A stretch of DNA of 64,000 nucleotides from Paenibacillus segetis (GTDB lineage: Bacteria; Bacillota; Bacilli; Paenibacillales; Paenibacillaceae): contig NZ_BMFT01000001.1 in NCBI RefSeq assembly GCF_014639155.1, positions 1,488,001-1,552,000 on the forward strand, read 5' to 3'. Shown here in pieces: positions 35,410 to 44,631 of the stretch. The notes beneath the pieces were generated by a model that searched no databases, was not told where the DNA came from, and saw only the letters and a list, made by a program, of their open reading frames with translations. The number at the start of each line of letters is the position of its first letter. Position 1 is the stretch's first letter. Made by a program: the position numbers and the translations under genes.

Positions 35410-35468
35410 TTCCATTTGAACATGGACGATTAGAGAGCAGTGCGCGTCAGAAGAAGGAGGCGGACATC

Positions 35469-36464
35469 ATAGAGAAATTGTTTCGAGCTTTTCGCGTCCA
35501 TAAGGATGACGCTGGATTCCGATCTGGGATAGAACAATTGAGTATTTCTGATCTGCCAGAAGGTGAAGTAACCATCTCAGTACATTACTCAAGTGTGAAC
35601 TATAAGGACGGACTCGCCAGTATCCCTGAAGGAAAGATCGTGAATTCGTACCCATTCATTCCAGGTATCGACCTCTCCGGTGAAGTGATTGAATCTCGCG
35701 ATGATCGGTTTCAACCAGGAGATTTCGTTCTTTGCACCGGCTATGGACTTGGTGTTACACATGAAGGCGGCTATGCTGAAATTGCCCGGGTCCCTGCCGA
35801 GTGGTTGGTCTCTTTGCCTAAAGGGCTAACACCGTTTGAAGCGATGGCGATTGGTACTGCTGGATTTACCGCGGCTTTATCAGTGGAACGTCTACAGATG
35901 AATGGTCTTACACCTGATCACGGTCCTGTGATTGTCACTGGGGCGACGGGTGGTGTGGGAAGTATGGCTGTTGCAATATTGAGCAAATTGGGATACAAGG
36001 TGACCGCAGCCACGGGTAAAGCTGATGAGACGGACAAACTGAAACGTCTTGGTGCGACCCATGTTATCTCCAGGGAAGAGGTTGCTCAAGGAAGTAGAGG
36101 AATACTGGGTAAGGAGCAGTGGGCAGCTGTTGTTGATCCGGTTGGCGGCGCAACTACGGGAGAACTACTGAAATCTGTGAAGTATGGAGGCTCTATCGCC
36201 TTATCCGGGCTCACGGGTGGTGGGAAGTTTGACACTTCGGTGTATCCATTTATTTTGCGTGGTGTGAATTTACTTGGCATTGATTCTGTGTCCTATCCGG
36301 CACCACTTCGCTTGAAACTCTGGCAACAGCTCGCTCATGAATGGAAGCCAGATCAAGTTCTAGAAGAGGCAGTGAACGTGTATCCATTAGAAGAACTTCC
36401 AACTGCTCTATCTACAATTCTGGAAGGGAAAGCCGTTGGACGCCAAGTTATCTCTCTAAAATAG
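35469..36464 (+). CDS. YhdH/YhfP family NADPH:quinone/acrylyl-CoA reductase with an ATA start
   Basis: This zinc-free medium-chain reductase shows SSVNYKDGLASIPEGK, PFIPGIDLSGEV, the nucleotide motif VTGATGGVGSMA, and DPVGG. Family members reduce acrylyl-CoA or quinones. No ATG, GTG or TTG has proper spacing: AAGGAGG at 35454-35460 points to ATA 35469 (8 bases) or ATC 35466. ATA gives MEKLFRAFRV..., 331 residues, aligning with the usual family N-terminus. TTG 35478 (17 bases) and TTG 35367 inside the upstream gene are weaker choices. It follows the oxidoreductase genes by 59 bases and may be in their operon. Confidence 0.85.
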   Translation: MEKLFRAFRVHKDDAGFRSGIEQLSISDLPEGEVTISVHYSSVNYKDGLASIPEGKIVNSYPFIPGIDLSGEVIESRDDRFQPGDFVLCTGYGLGVTHEGGYAEIARVPAEWLVSLPKGLTPFEAMAIGTAGFTAALSVERLQMNGLTPDHGPVIVTGATGGVGSMAVAILSKLGYKVTAATGKADETDKLKRLGATHVISREEVAQGSRGILGKEQWAAVVDPVGGATTGELLKSVKYGGSIALSGLTGGGKFDTSVYPFILRGVNLLGIDSVSYPAPLRLKLWQQLAHEWKPDQVLEEAVNVYPLEELPTALSTILEGKAVGRQVISLK

Positions 36465-36478
36465 TGAAATTAGATTTA

Positions 36479-36518
36479 GGCATCTCCTACATGATTTATG
36501 TGGGGGATGTCTTTTTTT
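36479..36518 (+). terminator. Terminator after the YhfP-like gene
   Basis: GGCATC-CC-ACAT pairs with ATGT-GG-GATGTC around GATTT, followed by seven T. Confidence 0.8.
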
Positions 36519-36629
36519 GGTGCTTACAGAGATTTGGATAATGATATTGGTATAAAATGGGGAGCTACTAGGTAACCTAACCACAGGGAGTAAGAAATTC
36601 AACCTTAGCGAAAAGGAAGGATTTTGACT

Positions 36630-37157
36630 ATGAAGTGGTTGGTGCTCAGCTTGTACACTACGATTGCCTTATCCATGACAGTGGCATGCAGTAGTGGAAT
36701 GCAAAGAACGGTTAAACAAGAAGTTGATAAGTATAATATGAAAAGCTACCAGAGCGGAAACGAAAATCAACGGATTCATGGTACAACGCTAAACACAACA
36801 TTTCTTCAATCCCTGAAAAATGATTGTGAAAAGCGTGGAATTCGTTTAACTCATGAGACTTATTCCGAAGGACTGGATGGTAATATCAGCTATAGTTATT
36901 TCATCAATGGAGACGCACGTGATTTCATCATGGTGCATGTGTACCCAAGTGAAAGTGATCGGATTCGTGAGATTGCGGAAATCTATGATTCTGGGGATGG
37001 GAAAGGGGAGGTTAGCGCGTTGAGTTCTGATGCTTCTGTGATCTCAGCTCGAGGTAACACCGCCCTTGTCTATGCTTCCAGCGGTCAGACCAAGAATCAG
37101 TACCGAGATGATATGAAGATCATATTTGAGAATTTGCTAGACCGTTTGAAAGATTAA
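36630..37157 (+). CDS. Putative lipoprotein, 175 aa
   Basis: The protein starts with a short hydrophobic signal and a lipobox TVAC (Cys 20), so it is probably a membrane-anchored lipoprotein. The mature part is polar with no motif I recognise; it contains two further Cys-poor alpha/beta-looking stretches (DFIMVHVYPSESDRIREIAEIY and RGNTALVYASS). GAAGGA lies before ATG 36630. It stands alone and its function is unknown. Confidence 0.75.
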   Translation: MKWLVLSLYTTIALSMTVACSSGMQRTVKQEVDKYNMKSYQSGNENQRIHGTTLNTTFLQSLKNDCEKRGIRLTHETYSEGLDGNISYSYFINGDARDFIMVHVYPSESDRIREIAEIYDSGDGKGEVSALSSDASVISARGNTALVYASSGQTKNQYRDDMKIIFENLLDRLKD

Positions 37158-37431
37158 GGAGAATTGACTTAGTCTTATATAATAAAAAAAGCACCTTCTA
37201 TTTCTCGAAGTGGATCTCGAAATGGATTCGATAACTTGATGATAGAGGGTGATTTCTCATGTATTTTTCCGGTATAAGACACGGTAACAGAGGTAACATT
37301 CATACAGGACACGTCCGTATAATATTTTTCCACAGAAAACCGACATTCGATTATTATATGAGGTTGCATCTACCTGCGGCTTGGTGTAAACTCGCTTTCA
37401 TGGAATGTGTATTGAAAGTAGGGGATTGATT
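37158..37431. other. Gap between lipoprotein and cobW genes
   Basis: The gap holds an imperfect hairpin (AGCACC...CTAT with ATAG...GGTG, about 37188-37253) that may end the lipoprotein transcript, and a TATAAT at about 37318 without a clear -35. I looked for a Zur box ahead of cobW and found none that fits. Confidence 0.4.
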
Positions 37432-38475
37432 ATGGAAAGAGTTACACCAATATATCTTTTGTCTGGTTTTTTGGGGAGTGGCAAGACAACCCTGTTGCAG
37501 CGTTTACTATCGCATTGGAAGGGACAAGGACTTCGTCCGGCAGTCATAATGAATGAGATTGGTGACGTCAATTTGGACGGGTTACTGGTGTCTTCGGAAG
37601 TCCCGATGGCAGAAATTCTGGATGGATGTATCTGCTGTACCGTTCGTGGTGATCTAGGCCTGCAGATGTCGGAGTTGATCACAAATGAACGACCCGATTT
37701 GGTCGTGATTGAAGCTACGGGTGCGGCGAATCCCATGGAAATATTCGATGCGGTGACAGAGGTATCCTTGTATTTGAAACTGGACATCAAACCGATGATA
37801 ACGGTAGTTGATTCTGCTTATTTATCGGAGTTATACGAAGCACAGAAGGGAAAAACTTATCGACTGATGTTAGATCAGATCCGCTGCGGATCTGTGCTAA
37901 TCTTAAATAAAGTGGATCGCATTAGTGAAGAGAAGCGTGAAGAAGTAAGGGCGTTAGTGAGACGATTAAACCCTTACGCACAAATTATTGATGCGGTGAA
38001 ATGTGATGTGGAGCTTGAAGTGCTTTTAAATCAGGAGAGAGATCAACAATATGCTAATGTAAATCCAACGACGAAAGAACAAGACCATGATCACGGTCAC
38101 GATCACGATCACTGTGATGGACATTGTCAACATGAGGATCACACTCACGGCCATGATGATCATAAACATACTCATGCTTCTCATGAGCATGTTACCGTGT
38201 ATAGTCATTATTTTACAGGACCTGTAGACAGTGTTGAGTTTGAGCGGTTTATTTCGGAGTTACCTCGGGAGGTCTATAGAGGGAAAGGCGTGTTAAGTTT
38301 CTCAGATACATCCAGTAGGTTCCTGTTTCAATATGCTTATCGTGAAGCTGATTATCTCAAAATTAACCCACAAGGGGATGTACCGGATGTTGCTGTATTC
38401 ATAGGGGAGCATTTTGATAAATCCTTGTTGTCTCAGCAATTAAAGGCACTTGAGCATAGTCAATCCAAATCTTAA
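37432..38475 (+). CDS. CobW/COG0523 family GTPase with a His-rich metal-binding segment
   Basis: This 347-residue metallochaperone-type GTPase has the P-loop GFLGSGKTTLL near residue 11, the GCICC metal motif near residue 65, and NKVD. Residues of about 215-255 form a long His/Asp segment (repeated HDHGHDHDH) that should bind zinc or a similar metal. A CobW C-terminal domain follows. ATG 37432 follows AGGGGAT. COG0523 members deliver zinc or other metals to client proteins under limitation. The next gene encodes a Cys-rich copper-type protein, suggesting a metal-handling pair, but nothing ties them in one transcript. Confidence 0.9.
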   Translation: MERVTPIYLLSGFLGSGKTTLLQRLLSHWKGQGLRPAVIMNEIGDVNLDGLLVSSEVPMAEILDGCICCTVRGDLGLQMSELITNERPDLVVIEATGAANPMEIFDAVTEVSLYLKLDIKPMITVVDSAYLSELYEAQKGKTYRLMLDQIRCGSVLILNKVDRISEEKREEVRALVRRLNPYAQIIDAVKCDVELEVLLNQERDQQYANVNPTTKEQDHDHGHDHDHCDGHCQHEDHTHGHDDHKHTHASHEHVTVYSHYFTGPVDSVEFERFISELPREVYRGKGVLSFSDTSSRFLFQYAYREADYLKINPQGDVPDVAVFIGEHFDKSLLSQQLKALEHSQSKS

Positions 38476-38578
38476 GAGTACCGATTACTCTCCAACAGGC
38501 GTTTCAGAAGGGATATAACATGGTAAATACATAAGAGTATTTATACAGCAATTCATTATTCGGGAGGTATACAATAAT

Positions 38579-38917
38579 ATGATCATCGAAGAAAAAAATC
38601 GCGAATGTATTGAAGCTTGTCTCCAGTGTATGAATGCATGTAATTATTGTTATGTATCCAGTTTGAAAGAATATGATCTTGCTATGCTAAAAGAATGTAT
38701 CCGAATTGACCGGGAATGTGCTGATGTTTGCGCATTTGCTGCTGAAGCATTGTCAAGGGACACGGCGTTTGCGTCAGAAATTTGTGAATTGTGCGCTAAA
38801 GTGTGTGATGCATGTGCTGAAGAATGTGACAAGCATAAGCACGAGCATTGTAAACAGTGTGCAGAGGCATGTCGTCGTTGTGCTAAGATTTGTCGTGAAA
38901 TGAGTAAGGCTGCTTAA
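38579..38917 (+). CDS. Cys-rich four-helix bundle copper-binding protein (Csp/DUF326)
   Basis: This 112-residue protein has 18 cysteines in CxxxC and CxxC spacing along predicted helices (residues 10, 14, 17, 21, 24, 40, 47, 51, 69 and onward to 105), plus His near 86-90. This is the pattern of cytosolic copper storage proteins (Csp3), whose helices line a core with Cys thiolates that hold many Cu(I) ions. No signal peptide is present. CGGGAGGT precedes the ATG. Zinc or another soft metal is possible. Confidence 0.9.
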   Translation: MIIEEKNRECIEACLQCMNACNYCYVSSLKEYDLAMLKECIRIDRECADVCAFAAEALSRDTAFASEICELCAKVCDACAEECDKHKHEHCKQCAEACRRCAKICREMSKAA

Positions 38918-38972
38918 ATAGCAAAGAATAAGAGGTTAAGCTCAAAGGTATGATTGGAGGATGGCGAGGTTT

Positions 38973-39422
38973 ATGGTGGATGAAGGAATAAAAGATCTGA
39001 AGGACAATCATCAGTCCAGAGAATTGTTCACGTATTTTGGTCTAGCAGTTTATTATTCACAGGCTCTGGAACAACAACTCGCCAATCTGATCATGCTGAT
39101 GAAGATCTCTCAAGGGAGGATGGTCTCAGAGGAGCAGTTTACAGAAAATTTTCAGCGAAAATTAAGCAGTTCACTTGGACAGCTTGTAAATGAAATAGGA
39201 CATCATTTCTCATTCACTGACGAAGAGACGGCGCAGCTAAAAACTCTGTGGAAGCAAAGAAATTATATTGTACATGATTATTTCAAGCAAAGAATTCACG
39301 ATACGTTTACTGAGGCTGGTAGGGCGCTTATGATCACGGAATTACAGGAATTCAGCGCTCAGGCCAGGGAGCTTGAGAAAAAGCTACAGGGCTATAATGT
39401 GGAATTGTACGACAATATTTAA
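38973..39422 (+). CDS. Helical protein with a HEPN-like RxxxxH motif
   Basis: This 149-residue, mostly helical protein has no family I can name with certainty. RNYIVHDYF at residues 96-104 contains an Arg-x4-His motif after a long helix, as in HEPN ribonuclease domains, and the overall size fits one HEPN domain. No nucleotidyltransferase partner is adjacent, so a toxin-antitoxin role is not supported. ATG 38973 is favoured on spacing over ATG 38961, which directly abuts GGAGG. Confidence 0.6.
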   Translation: MVDEGIKDLKDNHQSRELFTYFGLAVYYSQALEQQLANLIMLMKISQGRMVSEEQFTENFQRKLSSSLGQLVNEIGHHFSFTDEETAQLKTLWKQRNYIVHDYFKQRIHDTFTEAGRALMITELQEFSAQARELEKKLQGYNVELYDNI

Positions 39423-39484
39423 TGGGAATAATTTGCAACCTTTTTGTTCTCTTTCGCGTTAAATTAGGCGGAGGTGAAATATCA

Positions 39485-40372
39485 ATGACAAATAATAAAA
39501 TGAAATTGGTAGCCGCCATAATCCTATCTGGTTCTCTATTGATGGGCACTTCGGCTTCAGCTTTGGCTTTTAAGGATGTAAAAGGTCAAGATGCCAAGAT
39601 TACTGAATCATTGCAGAAGCGGGGCGTTATACAGGGGATGACGAAAGACAAATTCGTTCCTCAAGGCAAGATTACTGGTGCACAGGGCATAAATATGATT
39701 GTTCAGGCACTAGGACTAAAGGAAAATGAAAAATCGAAGACCAAGCACTTTGGATCACATCTAGGGTATAAAGATGCGCTACAAATAGCTGAGGACAATG
39801 GAATTAAGCTACCGAAGAACTTTGATCCTAATGCAGAGCTATCTAGGGAGGCATTTGTTTACCTTTTAATGCAAGGTGTGGATTCCATTTCAGAGTATGC
39901 TACAGTTAGAATGATTGTCGTGCTTGCCGATGCGGACCAGGTTAGCTCGGAGTACGCTAACAGCATTCAGATGTTGTTGCTGACGCAAATTGGTGCCTTA
40001 GATAATAAAGATAAATTTTATCCTAAGCAGTCCATCACGCGAATCGATGCAGCAAGACTAGTCTATAATGCAGCGGAATTTGCGAAGGAACATAAGAAGT
40101 CGGAACACGGTAACCAAGAGGAAGTTTCCTTTAGTGTGGAGAGAGTAAATGATCGGATTAATAAAGTCGTTCTGACACGGTATAATCAACCGAATCCTGG
40201 TTATGGTATTTCTGTAGCTAAGATTGAATTTACGGATCAAGGTAAAGCGATTATATATTATAAGTTGTTATCACCTAAACCAAATCAATCTTATATTCAG
40301 GTGATTAGTGATACGAAGACAGAGACCTATATATCGAGTGGTTATCAGGTAGAAATAGCGCTCCAAAAATAA
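39485..40372 (+). CDS. Secreted protein with SLH-like and PrcB-like domains
   Basis: This 295-residue exported protein has a signal peptide (about residues 1-27). Two to three S-layer homology-like segments follow (FKDVKGQDAKITESLQKRGV, ITRIDAARLVYNAAEFA). The C-terminal region (about 215-295) resembles the protease-complex PrcB C-terminal domain (PGYGISVAKIEF). SLH repeats usually bind cell-wall pyruvylated polymers. GGCGGAGGTGA precedes the ATG. Confidence 0.75.
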   Translation: MTNNKMKLVAAIILSGSLLMGTSASALAFKDVKGQDAKITESLQKRGVIQGMTKDKFVPQGKITGAQGINMIVQALGLKENEKSKTKHFGSHLGYKDALQIAEDNGIKLPKNFDPNAELSREAFVYLLMQGVDSISEYATVRMIVVLADADQVSSEYANSIQMLLLTQIGALDNKDKFYPKQSITRIDAARLVYNAAEFAKEHKKSEHGNQEEVSFSVERVNDRINKVVLTRYNQPNPGYGISVAKIEFTDQGKAIIYYKLLSPKPNQSYIQVISDTKTETYISSGYQVEIALQK

Positions 40373-40384
40373 GTTCCAGCAAGT

Positions 40385-40432
40385 AAAAAAGGCGATCCTA
40401 GGTGAAGTTTCTTCACTTAAGATCGCCTTTTT
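40385..40432. terminator. Bidirectional terminator
   Basis: AAAAAGGCGATC pairs with GATCGCCTTTTT, with an inner GTGAAG/CTTCAC stem. It lies between convergent genes. Confidence 0.88.
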
Positions 40433-40444
40433 GCTATGAACCCA

Positions 40445-42514
40445 TTAGCTTGGGTTCATAGCAGGTTGTACGGTAGTTATAGGGTCATTGGATACTAATA
40501 CTTCGGAGGAACCGAGTTGGAGACGGTACATTTGATAATACCGCCCACCTTTGGCCAAGAGTTCATCATGAGTACCTTGCTCTACGATTTCACCACGATG
40601 CAGCACAAGAATCTGATCGGCACTACGGATGGTAGATAAACGGTGAGCGATGATAAATGTTGTACGTCCACGCTTTAGCACTTCTAGAGCCGATTGGATC
40701 AGCGCTTCAGTCTCTGTATCGATATTGGCAGTAGCCTCATCTAGGATCAGAATGGCGGGGTCAAAAGCGAGTGCCCGCGCAAATGAGATCAGTTGTCGTT
40801 CTCCAGCGGAGAGTGTACTTCCTTTCTCAACTACGGGCTCATCTAGTCCTTTAGGTAGGTGGGAGAGGATTCGGCTCGCTCCGACATCTTCCAGCGCTTT
40901 CTCAACGGTTGCTCTCGAGATTCTTTCATCCCCGAGACTCACATTGGAAGCGATGGTCCCGGTGAACAAGTAAGGATCTTGTAACACAATTCCCATGTGT
41001 TCGCGAATCCACTGTTTAGGTAAATCCCTAACATTTTGACCATCAATCGTAATTGTCCCTTTCTGCGGATCATAGAAACGGAACAACAGGTTGATAATCG
41101 AACTTTTACCTGAGCCTGTATGACCAACGAGGGCTACCGTCTGGCCTTGCTTAGCTTCAAAATTAATATTTTTTAATACGTAATCTTTTTTATAAGCAAA
41201 TGATACGTCTTTAAATTCTACATTTCCTTTGTAACGTGGCATGGAACCATCGGTAACGTTCTCGCCTGGTTCATCCATTAAAGCGAATACCCGGCCTGCA
41301 GATACCATGGAAGAGTCAAGTGCGGCAAGTTGGTTCACCATACCTGTAATCGGTTGGAACAGCCGTCCCAGGACGTCTACGAAAGCATAGAGCACCCCAA
41401 GTGAAATGATTCCTGCACCATTCAATTGAGCTGAACCGAAGTACCATAACACTACTGCGAATGAAAGGTTGCGAATTACGTTGACAAGGTTATGTGATGT
41501 GAATGAGTTCAGATTGAGCATTTTGTTCTGATGTTTCATGTAGTCGTTGTTCAAATTCTCAAATTCTTCCCTAGTCTTCGCTTCACGGCGGAAAATTCGG
41601 ATGATGGACATCCCTTGGATCGATTCGTTAATAATCGCATTAATTTCACTTAATCGTGAGCGAATGATCGTATTGTACTTTGTCGCGAACTTCCGATAGA
41701 GAACTACCCATGCCCATATGATCGGAACGATGAAGAGACAGATGAGTCCTAATCGAACATCGAGTAAGAAGAGGGCTACATATACACCTATCATATTTAT
41801 GATGCCAGAGAAGAAGTTGGACAGCACGGCAATGAACAAGTCTTTGACAGCCTCTGTGTCATTCGTTACACGAGATACTACTTTACCAGCAGGCAAATTA
41901 TCAAAGAAATTCACGGGAAGCCGCTGAATATGTGCGTATACGTCCATTCGTAGCTTCTGAATAACTTTATTGGCAGAAGATTGCAACGAATATGTTTTAC
42001 CAAACTCCATAAGTATTGAAATCGCTAGGAATCCAAGATACCAGCTGATGAGAGTAAAAATACCTGGAACTTCGGGTTTATAAAAAGAGAATAACTCGCT
42101 AGCACTTAGCTTCTGTGCGGGATATTCAGTTGACACACCCTTATTAGTTAAAGTTAGCACACCGTCTTTGTAGCTACGGTCACCAGAGACATCTAGTACC
42201 GGAGCGTCGATGAAAATAAAGGATGCTCCAACCTGAAGTATTCGCACCTCGTTACCCTTAGCTTCATCGACTGTAAAACGATCACCTCGTTTAAAGAACC
42301 TGTTATCGAAGGAGACGGTTTGCTCTCCTTCGATTGTAGTCTCGAAGTATGGTCGCTCAATAGCTAGCATGTGGTCATCGATCATGGTCCTAGCGATGAA
42401 GGGTCCAGCTAGCTCGGCTGCAACTCCAATGGCTAGCATCACAAGCGCAAGGATAAATGTATTCTTTGCCGTTAAGGCGTATTTAAAAAGTGACCTACCT
42501 GTTTTATTATGCAT
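40445..42514 (-). CDS. bmrD: BmrD-like ABC exporter half (canonical ATPase site)
   Basis: This 689-residue ABC exporter half-transporter has six membrane segments, with an insertion of about 90 residues between the first two, as in BmrD-type proteins. Its nucleotide-binding domain shows GHTGSGKSS, the signature LSAGERQLISFARA, and Walker B ILILDEATANID with the catalytic Glu present. It is coupled to the upstream bmrC gene (1 base between). BmrC/BmrD of B. subtilis is a heterodimeric multidrug exporter induced by ribosome-targeting antibiotics; the lengths and the leader here fit that system. Confidence 0.88.
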   Translation of the reverse strand: MHNKTGRSLFKYALTAKNTFILALVMLAIGVAAELAGPFIARTMIDDHMLAIERPYFETTIEGEQTVSFDNRFFKRGDRFTVDEAKGNEVRILQVGASFIFIDAPVLDVSGDRSYKDGVLTLTNKGVSTEYPAQKLSASELFSFYKPEVPGIFTLISWYLGFLAISILMEFGKTYSLQSSANKVIQKLRMDVYAHIQRLPVNFFDNLPAGKVVSRVTNDTEAVKDLFIAVLSNFFSGIINMIGVYVALFLLDVRLGLICLFIVPIIWAWVVLYRKFATKYNTIIRSRLSEINAIINESIQGMSIIRIFRREAKTREEFENLNNDYMKHQNKMLNLNSFTSHNLVNVIRNLSFAVVLWYFGSAQLNGAGIISLGVLYAFVDVLGRLFQPITGMVNQLAALDSSMVSAGRVFALMDEPGENVTDGSMPRYKGNVEFKDVSFAYKKDYVLKNINFEAKQGQTVALVGHTGSGKSSIINLLFRFYDPQKGTITIDGQNVRDLPKQWIREHMGIVLQDPYLFTGTIASNVSLGDERISRATVEKALEDVGASRILSHLPKGLDEPVVEKGSTLSAGERQLISFARALAFDPAILILDEATANIDTETEALIQSALEVLKRGRTTFIIAHRLSTIRSADQILVLHRGEIVEQGTHDELLAKGGRYYQMYRLQLGSSEVLVSNDPITTVQPAMNPS

Positions 42515-42515
42515 C

Positions 42516-44273
42516 TTAGGATACCTCCCCGTCGCTGAGGTCTGATTCTACCTGCTGACGTTCGTATTGTTCTCGATACCATCCACCTGCCTCGAGCAGC
42601 ATTTCATGGGTACCTTGTTCGATCATATGGCCTTTCTCTAGCACGATAATCCAGTCGGCATGCTCGACAGCTGACAATCTGTGCGTTGAGATTAGCGTAG
42701 TTTTACCTGCACGTTTATTACGAATGTTATCAATTATTCTTGCTTCAGTCCGTGCATCTACTGCCGATAAGGCATCATCCAAGATCAACATATCCGGATC
42801 GGAAATGAATGCTCTGGCTAGTGCAACACGTTGTTTCTGGCCACCGGAGAGGGCCACGCCTTTCTCACCAACCAGTGTATCTAAACCATCAGACAATGTG
42901 TTTAAATCTTGATCGAAAGCGGCGGTTTTGATCGCTTCCATAATGATGTCATCTGGAGCGTCTTTCAAACCGAACTGGATGTTCTCACGGACCGACTTGG
43001 AGAATAGAATTTGCTCCTGCGGCACGTATCCAATCCAGCTATATAGCTGATTCAAGGCAATCCTGCCGATGGGAACGTTAGAGATCAACAACTCTCCACT
43101 GCCTGAAGGATACTCGTTTAACAGTTGTTTTAGTAAGGTTGACTTACCGCTACCCGTTCTACCAACAATGCCGAGTGTTTGGCCTCGTTTAATGGTGAGG
43201 CTAATTTGCTCTAAGTTGTTGATTGTTGATGTTGGATACCGGAAGGTAACATCTTTAAATTGAATGGTACCTAAACTTGGAACATCGATAGGGTCCTTTG
43301 GATCTACCACATCTGGTGGGACACGGAGCGTTTCATTAACCCGATCAAGTGATGCGCCGCCCCTTTGCATGATGTTGATTAACTCTCCAATCGCGAACAT
43401 CGGCCAGATCATCATACCAAGAAACATATTGAAGGTTACCAGATTACCTAATGTAAGCTCATTATGGAATACAAGATATATACCGTATGTAAGACTGATT
43501 GCATAACTAAGTCCTACAAACAGGCGAATCGTAGGTTCAAAGTAAGCATCGACTTTAGCAACCGCAAGATTCTTCTTATACACATCATTGGTGATGTCGG
43601 CAAATCTTTGCTCGTCATGACGTTCTTGAACATAGGCACGAATGACGCGAATACCTGCTACAGATTCAAGCACTTGGTCATTCATATCTCCAAAGGCATC
43701 TTGGGCAAGCGTGTAACGCTCGTGAATGATCTTCCCATAAATCTTCATTGCAAGGGCGATAAAGGGGAGTGGGATGATTGCAGCCAGTGTAAGCTTCCAA
43801 CTTATCGTCGTACCCATGGCGATCAGGATTACTGATAAATACGAGGTGGAATCGGTTAATGTCAGCATACCGAATCCAACAGTCACAGATACAGAACGTA
43901 AGTCGTTTGTTGCCCGCGCCATCAGGTCACCGGTACGGCTGCGCTCGAAGAACGGTGGCATCATGCCCAGCAAGTGATTCATGAATCGAGTACGTAGTAG
44001 ACGTTCTACTAGGTTAGAGCCGCCAAATATTTCGCGCATCCAGACGTAGGTAATCATGTAGATGAAAGCGAGTACTCCAATGATTAATAGTACATATTTC
44101 GTTAGTGAAGCTCGGGTTACAGAGCCTGTAGCGATTTCGTCAATCGCGCTACCGAGTAACCATGGTGGAGCTAGTTCGAATACTCCAGCTAAGATAAGTA
44201 GAATTAGTCCGATGATATAACGTTTTTTCTCTCTCTTAAAAAACCATCCTAAATTTTTTAGAACTGAAAACAT
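42516..44273 (-). CDS. bmrC: BmrC-like ABC exporter half (degenerate ATPase site)
   Basis: This 585-residue ABC half-transporter, the same length as B. subtilis BmrC, has six membrane segments and an ATPase domain with GRTGSGKST, LSGGQKQRVALARA and Walker B MLILDDALSAVD. The residue after Walker B is Asp instead of the catalytic Glu, the known mark of the degenerate site in BmrC-type heterodimers. GAGAAGGAGGAAA precedes the ATG on the minus strand. Upstream lie a terminator, an alternative hairpin and a leader peptide, so expression is probably controlled by ribosome stalling. Confidence 0.9.
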   Translation of the reverse strand: MFSVLKNLGWFFKREKKRYIIGLILLILAGVFELAPPWLLGSAIDEIATGSVTRASLTKYVLLIIGVLAFIYMITYVWMREIFGGSNLVERLLRTRFMNHLLGMMPPFFERSRTGDLMARATNDLRSVSVTVGFGMLTLTDSTSYLSVILIAMGTTISWKLTLAAIIPLPFIALAMKIYGKIIHERYTLAQDAFGDMNDQVLESVAGIRVIRAYVQERHDEQRFADITNDVYKKNLAVAKVDAYFEPTIRLFVGLSYAISLTYGIYLVFHNELTLGNLVTFNMFLGMMIWPMFAIGELINIMQRGGASLDRVNETLRVPPDVVDPKDPIDVPSLGTIQFKDVTFRYPTSTINNLEQISLTIKRGQTLGIVGRTGSGKSTLLKQLLNEYPSGSGELLISNVPIGRIALNQLYSWIGYVPQEQILFSKSVRENIQFGLKDAPDDIIMEAIKTAAFDQDLNTLSDGLDTLVGEKGVALSGGQKQRVALARAFISDPDMLILDDALSAVDARTEARIIDNIRNKRAGKTTLISTHRLSAVEHADWIIVLEKGHMIEQGTHEMLLEAGGWYREQYERQQVESDLSDGEVS

Positions 44274-44346
44274 TGAGGGGTTTCCTCCTTCTCTAAATTG
44301 CTCAAATTGTGTGTTTGTAAAGACCTCTACAGGTACCGGAAATCAC

Positions 44347-44400
44347 AAAAAAGACATATCGTCCGTAAACGATATGCCTTAAAGACCATAACATATATCG
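44347..44400 (-). terminator. Attenuator ahead of bmrC (terminator and competing antiterminator)
   Basis: On the minus strand GGCATATCGT pairs with ACGATATGTC around TTACGG (44353-44378), followed by TTTTTT. The upstream CGATAT (44400-44395) can instead pair with the ATATCG (44375-44370) of the terminator's 5' arm, forming a competing stem. It lies between the leader peptide and bmrC. Confidence 0.75.
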
Positions 44401-44473
44401 CGCACGTTACTTGATAATCAAGCAACCACCGCGAATGATATCGCCGATTCCCGCAAATAAATGACGGGACGCG

Positions 44474-44572
44474 TCAGCGTACAAATTCATTCAAGCCTGT
44501 AGGGGTTGCTTCGGTATTCAATTGATCTTGTGCCGCATGATGAAATGCGGAAGTAAAATAAATAGTTAACAC
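44474..44572 (-). CDS. Leader peptide of the bmrCD-like operon, 32 aa (BmrB-like)
   Basis: A short frame on the minus strand starts at GTG 44572 with AAAGGG 8 bases upstream. It encodes 32 residues beginning MLTIYFTSAFHH and ending NEFVR. It ends about 75 bases before the competing hairpins. In B. subtilis bmrCD is controlled by translation of the short bmrB frame through transcription attenuation. Position, length and the downstream hairpins match that arrangement. In-frame GTG 44581 is a less likely start. Confidence 0.65.
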   Translation of the reverse strand: MLTIYFTSAFHHAAQDQLNTEATPTGLNEFVR

Positions 44573-44631
44573 CTTGCTCACCCTTTCTTAAGTAATTTGG
44601 TAAAACATTCAATTTATCTGGTACGTTGTCG

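Noticed and set aside
37175-37369. 64-codon minus-strand frame in the gap before cobW
   Set aside because: The composition is plausible, but the ribosome binding site is weak, no promoter fits, and it ends in the possible lipoprotein terminator. Not supported without conservation.
37158-37431. Zur operator upstream of cobW
   Set aside because: No sequence fits the Bacillus Zur dyad; CGATTATTATATGA is too imperfect.
38973-39422. HEPN-MNT toxin-antitoxin pair
   Set aside because: No nucleotidyltransferase or other antitoxin gene is adjacent; neighbours are a Csp-like protein and a secreted SLH-like protein.
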